NCBI GenBank assembly: GCA_031552405.1
Contig: JAVBMN010000013.1
Coordinates: 1 to 64,000 of the forward strand
Reading direction: 5' to 3'
Length of the DNA: 64,000 nt
Source: UBA1794 sp031552405
Lineage (GTDB): Bacteria > Bacteroidota > Bacteroidia > Bacteroidales > Bacteroidaceae
In this document: positions 44,346 through 51,996 of the stretch, piece after piece
How positions within the stretch are numbered: position 1 is the stretch's first letter
Layout of the letters: each line of letters starts with the position of its first letter
Made by a program: the position numbers and the translations under genes
Notes under the pieces: generated by a model
The model's database searches: none
The model's input: the letters and a program-made list of their open reading frames with translations, nothing else
Told to the model about the DNA's origin: nothing

Positions 44346-44378
44346 ATGAAAAGAACTTTTAAAGTAAAGAAGCAATGA
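44346..44378 (+). CDS. Ten-codon mini-ORF overlapping the start of propeller gene 3
   Basis: Encodes MKRTFKVKKQ; its TGA overlaps the ATG of the propeller gene (ATGA at 44375-44378), the typical arrangement for translational coupling. Sequence differs from the mini-ORFs before genes 1 and 2. Confidence 0.35.
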   Translation: MKRTFKVKKQ

Positions 44379-45649
44379 ACATAAAACCTGTCTTTCTAAC
44401 CATACTGTCGTGCAGCTTCCTGTGTATGGCATGCAACACGAGCACTTCACAACGGATCACCGTGGATATGATGCTCCCTGTGGCCACCTTCTCGGTGGTA
44501 CACGGTGACAGCATCCTGACCTGCGACCTGACAGAGTTGCAAGACACCCTCTATGGCTCCTTTACGGATATATGCCGCCGTGCAGGCCTTACAGAACCCA
44601 TGGAATATGTGATTCTGGAAGACACCCCGGAAGGGATGGTATCAGAACACTCGCAAATAGCCATAAGTGATAACTATATTCTAATATGCGGAAAGGATCA
44701 AATTCCGCACAAAATATTCAACCGGCAAGGGAAACTTCTGGGAAGCATAGATCCGTTCAAGGACTATCGCGGCGACATTCCTTACATCCAGCAAGCAGAG
44801 ATTGACGAAAAAAATAAGCGAATCTTCTTCATGATCGGAATTACACCCTACTTGTATTCCTCTGCGTTTGATGGCTCGGACTTTCAGAAGCATTGCTTTC
44901 TTTCAAGCTACAGCCGCCCTTCCAATTTCATTCTGAATACAGACCGCTCCACCATTACCCTGACAAGTAACAATGTCAACACACCAAACAGCTATATGAT
45001 CTGGGAACAAGACTGGAAAGGAAACGTGCTGGATTCCCTTCCTTACAGGAATACCTATATCCCCGCTCTGCAAAAGCATCTCAGCGAAAAGGCCGGAGAG
45101 AATCTACATCCTCGCATTTATTATACACACAATACCGAAGCCGTTGACATCTATCTGAATTGGGGACAGGATTATTCCAAAGGAGATACGCTGTACCATT
45201 ACAGCAAAAAAGAACACCGCCTGATCCCCCGGTATACGCAACATTGGCGTAATAAGAAAGAGTACTTCGGCCGTGAGCTGATTGAACTTCCCCGTCATTA
45301 CGCCGGCGAATACTGGATCTATGAGAAGACAAGCGACATAAAAGAAGAACACGTCCGAAAAACAAGTTACAACCAAGTGGGCTATCCCACCATGTACTTG
45401 ATAGAAAAAGCAACCGGAAAGGCCGCTGTACTGAATATCTGGAATGGTTTCTTCGACACACATCTCGGAAAGAAAACCCATAACGGATACTTCGTGAATA
45501 TGGGCAATACTCAATTAGGTATCAGTAATATAGACTATGATTTGAAGGGTGAAACCTATCCTGATCGTCGTGAAAAGCTGCTTCGGATCAGGGAAAAGCT
45601 GGCCACTTCCAAAAACCTATACGTACGTTATGCCAAAATCAAACCTTAA
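44375..45649 (+). CDS. Propeller-type lipoprotein, array member 3
   Basis: 424 aa, the most diverged of the three. Lipobox LCMAC (Cys20). Shared blocks include EPMEYVILEDTPEGMV, IPHKIFNRQGKLLGSI, YMIWEQDWKGNVLDSLPYRNTYIP and GKAAVLNIW; the end reads YVRYAKIKP where the others read FAKV.P. No promoter or long leader separates it from gene 2, only 124 bp with a hairpin and a mini-ORF. The regulator gene starts 20 bp after its stop, so these two are very likely co-transcribed. Function as for the others: a probable lipid-anchored binding or sensory propeller. Confidence 0.75.
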   Translation: MNIKPVFLTILSCSFLCMACNTSTSQRITVDMMLPVATFSVVHGDSILTCDLTELQDTLYGSFTDICRRAGLTEPMEYVILEDTPEGMVSEHSQIAISDNYILICGKDQIPHKIFNRQGKLLGSIDPFKDYRGDIPYIQQAEIDEKNKRIFFMIGITPYLYSSAFDGSDFQKHCFLSSYSRPSNFILNTDRSTITLTSNNVNTPNSYMIWEQDWKGNVLDSLPYRNTYIPALQKHLSEKAGENLHPRIYYTHNTEAVDIYLNWGQDYSKGDTLYHYSKKEHRLIPRYTQHWRNKKEYFGRELIELPRHYAGEYWIYEKTSDIKEEHVRKTSYNQVGYPTMYLIEKATGKAAVLNIWNGFFDTHLGKKTHNGYFVNMGNTQLGISNIDYDLKGETYPDRREKLLRIREKLATSKNLYVRYAKIKP

Positions 45650-45668
45650 CCCATTAATATATCTACAC

Positions 45669-46868
45669 ATGAAAGCAATATCAGCCTTCCTGCAAAGGAA
45701 ACAAAGACTCCTGTGGCTCGTAGCAGTCGCACTTTCCCTCCTTACTACCGCCTGCGGGAAAAAAAAGACACCAGATCGTGTTCCCTTGGAATACAAAGAG
45801 GCCAATGCCGTAAAAGATTCCATGGCCATGTATGAACGCTATCGGGACTACTACTACAATGACAGCACCCTGAAACAGCTCAGCGCCACCGGCCAATACA
45901 AAGAAGCCATTCGCTATATGGAAAAGATAGAATACCAGCGCGAAGGCTACTTCTCTATCCCTTATTATCTGTTGGCCAAGGCAAATATCTTCTATGCGGC
46001 ACATGAATACGATTCAGCGAAGCACTATTTCAAAATAGCAGCGCATAACATAGACCGCCGCGTAGCCGCTGAAGCCGGCCGCCGCCTGGCCATGCTGGAA
46101 CTGAGCAAGGGGCATCCGGAAAAAGCCTATGAATTGTATCGTGACTACCAGCGTCTGCTCCACCTTGAGGTAGACCGCGAATTGCAAAACGGGATATACG
46201 ATGAATACCAACGAACCCTCCTGAAAAGTCGGCTCGCCGAAGCCGAAGCCGCCCGCCGAACCCAGGAACTATGGATCGTAGCCCTCTCGGCCGCCATACT
46301 CCTCTCGCTTGCCCTTGGTTACATCTTCTACATTCTGCGCCGCAGAAGACGCCAAGAGCGGGAACGTACCATGCAGCAACGCCTCACCCAGATCGAGCAG
46401 CAAGCCCTGCAGGAGGAGACCCGCAGTCTGGCCCACGAAAACCAGCTACTCAGACAAGCCGAAGAGTTGCAAAAACTGCGTGAAATACAATCCAGCCTCC
46501 GCGAGTCTCTCTTCCGTCGGATGAGCGTACTGGATAAAATACCCTCCCTCCACCTGGATGCCGACGCCGATGCCAATTCCCCGCAACGCATCCTACTCAC
46601 CATCAGCGACTGGGAAGAACTCCGACAGGGCGTGGATGCCGCCTACTCAGGCTTCACCCGGCGCCTGCAAAGAGACTTCCCCGAACTCACTCACCGCGAC
46701 CTTAACTTTTGTTGCCTCCTCAAGATAGGGGTCAGTTTACAAGACCTCAGCGACATCTACTGCATCAGCAAAACCAGTATCAGCACAAAGAAATTCCGCC
46801 TTAAACGCGAAAAGTTCAACCTGGCCGAAGCAGAGCCAACCTTGGACGACTTCCTCCAGGCGTACTAA
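45669..46868 (+). CDS. Membrane-spanning TPR / HTH regulator lipoprotein
   Basis: 399 aa from ATG 45669; a longer frame from 45549 would overlap the propeller gene and bury the signal sequence. A lipobox LTTAC (Cys29) follows a basic, hydrophobic N-terminus. Residues about 50-190 are helical repeats of TPR type (YYLLAKANIFYAAHEYDSAKHYFKIA). A single membrane helix lies near 200-223 (LWIVALSAAILLSLALGYI) with an RRRRR stop-transfer, then a long coiled coil to about 305. The last 60 residues (RDLNFCCLLKIGVSLQDLSDIYCISKTSI) look like a LuxR-like HTH. So it could sense outside and bind DNA inside as one protein. It probably regulates the propeller array. Confidence 0.8.
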   Translation: MKAISAFLQRKQRLLWLVAVALSLLTTACGKKKTPDRVPLEYKEANAVKDSMAMYERYRDYYYNDSTLKQLSATGQYKEAIRYMEKIEYQREGYFSIPYYLLAKANIFYAAHEYDSAKHYFKIAAHNIDRRVAAEAGRRLAMLELSKGHPEKAYELYRDYQRLLHLEVDRELQNGIYDEYQRTLLKSRLAEAEAARRTQELWIVALSAAILLSLALGYIFYILRRRRRQERERTMQQRLTQIEQQALQEETRSLAHENQLLRQAEELQKLREIQSSLRESLFRRMSVLDKIPSLHLDADADANSPQRILLTISDWEELRQGVDAAYSGFTRRLQRDFPELTHRDLNFCCLLKIGVSLQDLSDIYCISKTSISTKKFRLKREKFNLAEAEPTLDDFLQAY

Positions 46869-46872
46869 AAAC

Positions 46873-46903
46873 AGGGGAGGGGCTAACGAATAGGCCCCTC
46901 CCT
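46873..46903 (+). terminator. GC-rich terminator behind the regulator gene
   Basis: GGGAGGGGC (46875-46883) pairs with GCCCCTCCC (46894-46902) four bases after the stop region, followed by a T-rich stretch TCATTATTT. Confidence 0.75.
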
Positions 46904-46972
46904 CATTATTTCCACCCTTGCAACCTACAAACTTGCGGAAGGTGTATCACATCATTCTGATTATCTTGTCAT

Positions 46973-47749
46973 TCATCCCATCTTCTTCCCGATATAGAAC
47001 ACATAACCATAATAGTGCTTATACTTATCGTACAATTGCATCTCATGGCGCTGACTGGAAATCAAATCTTCGGCAGTTCTATTTCCCGCGTACTTTTTGA
47101 GGAACTCATCCTGAGCCTTTGCCTGCGGGGCATAGAAGTCCTCTGTCCAGCAAGTGGATGGCAGCGCAAAAGTTGCCACAGGGATATAGCCGGCCTTTTG
47201 CACTTGGGCCACCTTATTCGGGATGATATCTATTTCGGGATAATGTGCCATCCAGAAGTCGTGAATCTCAGCGGGACGTTCTGCTGTGAACCACGTTGCT
47301 TCCGATGCGGCGATGTAACCACCCGGTTTCAGGTATTCGCGCCACTCCCGGAATCCCCGTTCGAAACCAATGTTATAGATGGAACCTTCCGCCCAAATCA
47401 GGTCTAAAGATTCCTTCTCAAAAGAAAGATTGTCCATTGAGCCAACAATGCCGTTTACCCGGTTGGAAAGACCCAGTTGAGCGACATTCCGATTGAATAT
47501 CTGTATAAATTCAGGAAAGAGGTCAAGCCCGGTTATTTGTCCCGGTACATGTTGCGCCAGCGTCATAGTCTGACCACCTGTACCACAACCAAGGTCGACA
47601 ATGCGGGAATTTTCAGTCAGGTTGTCAACAAAGCCCAATGCTTTAGCGGTTATTTCGGGACTACCCGGCCCCTGACGTTCTACGCTTGCGAAGTATTCGC
47701 AAATTAGATTGAAGTCGAAATCGTGAATTGTTTTAATATCGTTACTCAT
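46973..47749 (-). CDS. Class I SAM-dependent methyltransferase
   Basis: 258 aa soluble protein. Motif I is IVDLGCGTGGQTMTLA near residue 49 (SAM binding), motif II region GQITGLDLFPEFI, motif IV ESLDLIWAEGSIYNIG, and the post-motif LKPGGYIAASEATWF, all standard for the Rossmann methyltransferase fold. The acceptor is not evident; neighbours give no pathway. The C-terminal TAEDLISSQRHEMQLYDKYKHYYGYVFYIGKK is typical of small-molecule methyltransferases of this broad group. It is transcribed alone, toward the regulator gene, from a promoter about 185 bp upstream with a structured leader. Confidence 0.88.
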   Translation of the reverse strand: MSNDIKTIHDFDFNLICEYFASVERQGPGSPEITAKALGFVDNLTENSRIVDLGCGTGGQTMTLAQHVPGQITGLDLFPEFIQIFNRNVAQLGLSNRVNGIVGSMDNLSFEKESLDLIWAEGSIYNIGFERGFREWREYLKPGGYIAASEATWFTAERPAEIHDFWMAHYPEIDIIPNKVAQVQKAGYIPVATFALPSTCWTEDFYAPQAKAQDEFLKKYAGNRTAEDLISSQRHEMQLYDKYKHYYGYVFYIGKKMG

Positions 47750-47864
47750 AATGTCTGAATTTTAATGATACGGAGCAGGAGATAATATACCTGATACCAC
47801 ATCTATGATTTATAAATATGTAAAAGATAACTCCGGCAAGAATATGCCTGAGTATAATTAAGGG

Positions 47865-47940
47865 ATAACCTCGACAGAAACGTCAAAGGTTATTTACTTC
47901 ACGGACTCCTTCTTCTGTATTAACATAGACTGCAAAAATA
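47865..47940 (-). promoter_or_regulatory. Promoter and leader hairpin of the methyltransferase gene
   Basis: TATTTTTG on the minus strand at 47933-47940 is a good -7 box. The leader contains a stem ATAACC/GGTTAT (47865-47870 with 47888-47893) and an inner GAC/GTC pair. The distance to the start codon leaves about 180 nt untranslated. I do not recognise a known regulatory RNA. Confidence 0.45.
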
Positions 47941-48221
47941 CTCGTTTTTTCTGAATTTCCCCTGAAAACATTCTTTTTATAGCTGATTCTCTTACTAAAT
48001 TATATGGCTCAGCGGATTTTCCCGGTGGATGTCTTCCCCTTTAGCTCTGCAAGAGCGTTCTATCTAAGCCTGGGGCCAATGATCGAAGCGAATGCAGCCT
48101 TGGGAATAAACCATCGCCAGACACCCGAGTTCTGTAAGAACGATATACGTGTTTATACTAAGCCCTTGATGCGAACAGGTATGGATTCTGTCAGTGCCAT
48201 CACATCGTATTATATCCACCG

Positions 48222-48299
48222 AGGCCTGCAGTTCCACAAACGCAGGCCTGATTTTTCAAAAACCAGGCCTGACTTGCCTGAACTTCAGGCCTGCGCTGC
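48222..48299. repeat. Four AGGCCTG units at 21-22 bp spacing
   Basis: AGGCCTG occurs at 48222, 48244, 48265 and 48287, that is, steps of 22, 21 and 22 bp. The core is nearly self-complementary (CAGGCCTG), so adjacent units can pair. The segments between are not conserved enough for a CRISPR array and far too short. Confidence 0.8.
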
Positions 48300-48427
48300 C
48301 TGAAACTCGTGCCCATCAGCTTAAAAATTGGTGGGCACTGGTTGCCAGACTCGTGCACATGACTTTCAGTGTTTTACTATTCACACCCTTCATCTCTTCT
48401 GAAAGCCTTTTCCACAAGGGGTTTGCG

Positions 48428-48676
48428 GGTGAAGGGTGGGTGTGAACCCTGTGAAGGGCACTCTTCACAGAACTTGTTTTCGTTTCTTTTCGTTTTGATC
48501 TGTGGGATACATACCCTCTCAATAAGCCTTCTTTTACTTTTCAGTGTGAAGGGTATGTGAAGGGTGGGATTCACACGTAATTATCTGACAACAAGGATTA
48601 TACCGACCTCCCGTGAAGGGTAGGGTTCACACTCAAATACCTGTATAACAGATAGTTGTAAGAGGTGTGAAGGGTA
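48428..48676. repeat. GTGAAGGGT palindromic repeats
   Basis: GTGAAGGGT or close variants recur at about 48430, 48447, 48543, 48555, 48613 and 48667, several followed by an inverted partner TTCACAC (for example GTGAAGGGTGGGATTCACAC). Spacing is irregular. Part of the 801-bp element. Confidence 0.75.
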
Positions 48677-48828
48677 GCTGGCATTTTTAGACAAATTGAG
48701 GGATAAACCACCAGACTACCAGAGAGAGATTGTTTTCAAAAGTGATCGGGACGCATCCTATATAAATAAACAGGGGAAGACATCCGCCGGGAAAATCCGC
48801 TGAGCCCTCGTTCTGGATGTGGAACACC

Positions 48829-48864
48829 AAAAAAGGCTGTAATTCGTTGAATTACAACCTTTTT
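48829..48864. terminator. Terminator behind the CAT-anticodon tRNA
   Basis: GGCTGTAATTC (48835-48845) pairs with GAATTACAACC (48849-48859), with T6 on the minus strand side and T5 on the plus side. Positioned to end the minus-strand tRNA transcript. Confidence 0.9.
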
Positions 48865-48868
48865 AATG

Positions 48869-48942
48869 TGGGCCATCTAGGGCTTGAACCTAGGACCTCC
48901 AGATTATGAGTCTGTTGCTCTAACCAACTGAGCTAAAAGCCC
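48869..48942 (-). tRNA. tRNA with CAT anticodon (Met elongator likely)
   Basis: 74 nt on the minus strand, starting GGGCTTTTAGCTCAGTTGG. D-arm GCTC/GAGC, anticodon loop CTCATAA with CAT, T-arm CTAGG-TTCAAGC-CCTAG. No CCA is encoded. Acceptor position 6-67 is T-T and anticodon-stem position 27-43 is A-G, two non-pairing positions. CAT could also be an Ile tRNA read as lysidine-modified; Met is favoured by overall resemblance. Confidence 0.88.
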
Positions 48943-49073
48943 TGAAGCATTCGTTTTGAATGATTTCGGGCGCAAAGGTATCAATTCCATACGAATCCTG
49001 CAAGGGTTTAAGCTATTTTCTCCTTTTTCTTTAAGAATCTTTAAAAAGAATAACATACTGCCCACATTATTTA

Positions 49074-49081
49074 TAACTTTG
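49074..49081 (+). promoter_or_regulatory. -7 element before ftsX
   Basis: TAACTTTG, perfect TAnnTTTG, 44 bp before the ftsX ATG. It is the only clear promoter ahead of the run of genes to metK. Confidence 0.6.
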
Positions 49082-49125
49082 CATGATTTTAGGTATATAG
49101 CACCCTCTTTTGTGTTTTTCAAGCA

Positions 49126-50010
49126 ATGAAGAAAAATCATAAAGCAAGTATTAGTGTACACCTGGGAATGCAGGGTGTGACAAGCGGAATCAGCATTACG
49201 TTGGTACTTATCCTGATAGGCATGATCGTAATCTCGTTACTGAGTGCACAAAATCTCAGTACATACATCAAGGAAAACATCAGCTTTTCCATCTATGTAG
49301 ATCCGGAGATGAAAGAAGCGGATATTATAAAAATGCAAAATCAACTCCGCAAGGAGCCTTTTGTAAAAGAATTGCATTATATTTCAGCAGAACAAGCCCT
49401 TAAGGAACAAACCAACGAGCTGGGTATTGACCCGACTGATTTCTTGGGATACAACCCCTACACCCCCATGCTTGAGGTTAAGTTGGCAGAAAAATATGCC
49501 AACACCGACAGCCTGCGCATTATAGAAAAACGCATCAAACGGAGTAATGTAAAAGTCACAGAAGTGATGTATCAGGAAGAACTCATCCAATCTGTAAACC
49601 ATAATATCCGCTTTATAGCGATGATAATGGTAGGACTGGCCGTGCTGTTTGGAGTGATATCCTTTGCCCTGATTAACAATACGATGCGACTGGCCGTATA
49701 CAGCAAGCGATTCCTCATTCACACGATGCGACTGGTGGGAGCCGGCTGGGGTTTCATACGCCGTCCCTTTGTATTCCGTTGTATGGGCATGGGACTTCTG
49801 GCAGGACTCATTGCATGCATATTATTAGTGGCTGCCGTATGGTGGCTCAATGGCTACGAACCCGGAATAAGCCTCATTATCACCCCACAGGTAATGGGTT
49901 GGGTATGCGCCACCGTCATGGTATCAGGAGTGGTTATTACGGGGCTATCCGCCTTGTTATCCATCAATAGTTTCCTGCGCATGAAAGGAAATCAGATGTT
50001 TCATATATAA
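49126..50010 (+). CDS. ftsX: Cell-division ABC-transporter-like permease FtsX
   Basis: 294 aa with the FtsX layout: a cytoplasmic N-terminus, first membrane helix near 20-42 (GISITLVLILIGMIVISLL), a periplasmic loop of about 110 residues (ISFSIYVDPEMKEADIIKM; EQALKEQTNELGIDP), then three helices near 160-185, 215-240 and 255-280. With the ATPase FtsE, not in the window, it controls peptidoglycan hydrolases at the septum. The start ATG at 49126 fits the KKNHKASISVHLG opening. DUF3098, uppP and truB follow closely, an order I recall as common in Bacteroidales. Confidence 0.93.
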   Translation: MKKNHKASISVHLGMQGVTSGISITLVLILIGMIVISLLSAQNLSTYIKENISFSIYVDPEMKEADIIKMQNQLRKEPFVKELHYISAEQALKEQTNELGIDPTDFLGYNPYTPMLEVKLAEKYANTDSLRIIEKRIKRSNVKVTEVMYQEELIQSVNHNIRFIAMIMVGLAVLFGVISFALINNTMRLAVYSKRFLIHTMRLVGAGWGFIRRPFVFRCMGMGLLAGLIACILLVAAVWWLNGYEPGISLIITPQVMGWVCATVMVSGVVITGLSALLSINSFLRMKGNQMFHI

Positions 50011-50056
50011 TTAAAGAAACAATTTATCGTTAGATAATTATACTTATTGCAACTTT

Positions 50057-50305
50057 ATGAATAAAGAGAAATTAGCTTTCGGAAAAGCCAACTTTATCCT
50101 TTTGGCTATTGGAATGGCAATCGTAATCGCAGGTTTTATCCTGATGAGCGGGCCAGGTTCTACTGTGGATCGTTTTGAACCGGAGATATTCAGCTTCCGC
50201 CGAATCAAATTGGCGCCCGTAGTATCCCTAATCGGATTTATCCTGATAGGATACGCTGTGATTAAGAAACCGAAAACCATCATTAAAAAAGAAGAAGAGA
50301 ATTAA
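50057..50305 (+). CDS. DUF3098 small membrane protein
   Basis: 82 aa with two membrane helices (about 11-31 and 53-70) joined by a short loop FEPEIFSFRRIKLAPVV, ending in a lysine-rich tail. This is the DUF3098 family, found in Bacteroidota between ftsX and uppP as here. Function unknown; conserved linkage suggests a cell-envelope role. It ends 3 bp before uppP. Confidence 0.9.
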   Translation: MNKEKLAFGKANFILLAIGMAIVIAGFILMSGPGSTVDRFEPEIFSFRRIKLAPVVSLIGFILIGYAVIKKPKTIIKKEEEN

Positions 50306-50308
50306 GAA

Positions 50309-51163
50309 ATGGATGAAATGAATTTATGGCAAACCATCATTATTGCCATCGTAGAGGGAATTACCGAGTTTTTACCCGTATCCAGTACCGGACACATGAT
50401 TATTACCCAAAACGTGCTGGGTATGGAAAGTACCCCCTTCCTGAGAGCCTTTATGGTTATCATTCAGTTTGGGGCAATCCTCTCCGTAGTAGTACTATAC
50501 TGGAAACAGTTCTTCCGTCTGAATAATACTCCGGCACCTAAAGGTTCTTCCACACTTCAGGCTTTCCTGCACAAGTGGGATTTCTACTGGAAACTGTTGG
50601 TCGCTTTTATGCCCGCAGCAGTAATAGGTTTCCTGTTGAGTGATTTCATTGATTCGCTTCTGGAAAGTGTAGTAGTAGTAGCTGTGATGCTTATCATTGG
50701 TGGGGTATTTATGCTGTTTTGTGACCAGATATTCAACAAAGGAAGTGAAAAGACAAAAGTTACCGAACGGAAAGCTATCTATATTGGTTTGTTCCAGTGT
50801 ATCGCCATGATACCCGGTGTATCACGTTCCATGGCTACCATTGTAGGAGGTATGGCTCAAAAAATGACTCGTAAAGCCGCTGCTGAATTTTCATTCTTCC
50901 TGGCAGTACCTACCATGTTTGCCGCTACTGCATATAGCATACTGAAGTTCTTTAAGAATGGCGAAGGAGATATTATCACCGACAATATCCAAGCATTGGT
51001 TATCGGTAATATAGTAGCCTTCATAGTAGGAATGCTGGCCATTAAGTTCTTTATCAGTTTCCTTACAAAATACGGATTCAAGGCTTTTGGATGGTATCGT
51101 ATCATCGTAGGAGCTATTATACTGGCCCTATTATTAACCGGACATAATTTGGAAATCAGTTAA
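50309..51163 (+). CDS. uppP: Undecaprenyl-diphosphatase UppP (BacA)
   Basis: 284 aa integral membrane enzyme that dephosphorylates undecaprenyl pyrophosphate to recycle the lipid carrier for peptidoglycan and other surface polymers. Both signature blocks are present: EGITEFLPVSSTGHMI near residue 15 and PGVSRSMATIVGGM near 169. About eight hydrophobic segments. The start is ATG 50309 or the third-following Met at 50318. Its TAA overlaps the truB ATG by one base (TAATG), indicating coupled translation. Confidence 0.96.
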   Translation: MDEMNLWQTIIIAIVEGITEFLPVSSTGHMIITQNVLGMESTPFLRAFMVIIQFGAILSVVVLYWKQFFRLNNTPAPKGSSTLQAFLHKWDFYWKLLVAFMPAAVIGFLLSDFIDSLLESVVVVAVMLIIGGVFMLFCDQIFNKGSEKTKVTERKAIYIGLFQCIAMIPGVSRSMATIVGGMAQKMTRKAAAEFSFFLAVPTMFAATAYSILKFFKNGEGDIITDNIQALVIGNIVAFIVGMLAIKFFISFLTKYGFKAFGWYRIIVGAIILALLLTGHNLEIS

Positions 51164-51960
51164 TGACAATGACCTCAGCACATTCCTGTACAGAGGAAAA
51201 GAATCAATTTGTCACAAAAAACTTTCTGCCAGATACACTCAGCGAAGAATTTGTGAAAGAAGGGATGGTGATCTGCCTGGACAAACCCCTGGACTGGACT
51301 TCGTTCAATCTGGTGGCCAAGGCTAAATTCCCCCTGCAACGCAGATTACATGTGAAAAAGCTGAAGGTAGGACATGCCGGAACTCTTGATCCGTTAGCCT
51401 CGGGCGTAATGATTGTATGCACCGGAAAAGCTACAAAAAGAATCAGTGAATTTCAGGATCAGACCAAAGAATACATAGCTACCCTTAAGCTGGGTGCCAC
51501 AACTCCCTCGTTCGATCTTGAAAAAGAGATTGATGCCACGTATCCCACGGAACATATCACACCGGAGATGATACAGGAAGTGTTGCCCCAGTTTACCGGA
51601 CGGATTGAACAAACTCCACCTGCCTTCTCCGCCTGCAAAATAAACGGGAAAAAGGCATACGACCTGGCACGTGCCGGAAAAGAAGTAGAATTAAAACCCA
51701 AAGTACTGGTAATAGACGAATTAGAAATACTGGAATGCAACCTTCCCATCCTGAAAATAAGGGTAGTTTGCAGCAAAGGGACTTACATACGGGCATTAGC
51801 CCGCGACATTGGAGAAGCACTGCAAAGCGGTGCACATCTCATAGAATTACGCCGCACAAGGGTAGGGGATATTCAAGCGAAGAACTGCCTAAATGTGGAA
51901 GAGCTTCAGGAATGGCTTGATACCGTACTACCACGTACTACCTTGCTTGAATCCGTATAA
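51163..51960 (+). CDS. truB: tRNA pseudouridine-55 synthase TruB
   Basis: 265 aa. It makes pseudouridine at position 55 in the T-arm of tRNAs. The catalytic aspartate is in KVGHAGTLDPLASGV near residue 76; the Tyr/Lys-containing motif PPAFSACKINGKKAYDLAR and the C-terminal SKGTYIRALARDIG complete the family signature. About 33 residues precede the usual opening MVICLDKPLDWTSF, so either the protein has an N-terminal extension or translation starts later, at Met34; the TAATG overlap with uppP favours 51163. Confidence 0.95.
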   Translation: MTMTSAHSCTEEKNQFVTKNFLPDTLSEEFVKEGMVICLDKPLDWTSFNLVAKAKFPLQRRLHVKKLKVGHAGTLDPLASGVMIVCTGKATKRISEFQDQTKEYIATLKLGATTPSFDLEKEIDATYPTEHITPEMIQEVLPQFTGRIEQTPPAFSACKINGKKAYDLARAGKEVELKPKVLVIDELEILECNLPILKIRVVCSKGTYIRALARDIGEALQSGAHLIELRRTRVGDIQAKNCLNVEELQEWLDTVLPRTTLLESV

Positions 51961-51996
51961 CCAATTAATCAAAAGAAATCAAAAAAAGAATAAGAT

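Larger units (their letters stand above)
48006..48806. mobile_element. 801-bp non-coding element with 35-bp terminal inverted repeats
   Basis: The ends 48006-48040 and 48772-48806 are inverted copies with a single mismatch, starting GGCTCAGCGGATTTTCCC. A 91-bp relative with the same ends lies at 7235-7325. The interior holds no convincing gene but three repeat blocks: AGGCCTG units (48222-48299), an AACTCGTGC/ATTGGTGGGCAC palindromic stretch (about 48303-48360) and GTGAAGGGT palindromes (48428-48676). This looks like a MITE or composite palindromic element. No target duplication is obvious. Confidence 0.8.

Noticed and set aside
48222..48299. AGGCCTG array as a CRISPR
   Set aside because: The conserved part is only 7 bp, period 21-22 bp, and no cas genes are present.
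48004..48303. Open frame of 99 codons inside the 801-bp element
   Set aside because: It starts within the terminal inverted repeat and ends in the AGGCCTG repeats, has no recognisable domain, and its length is explained by repeat composition. Not called as a gene.
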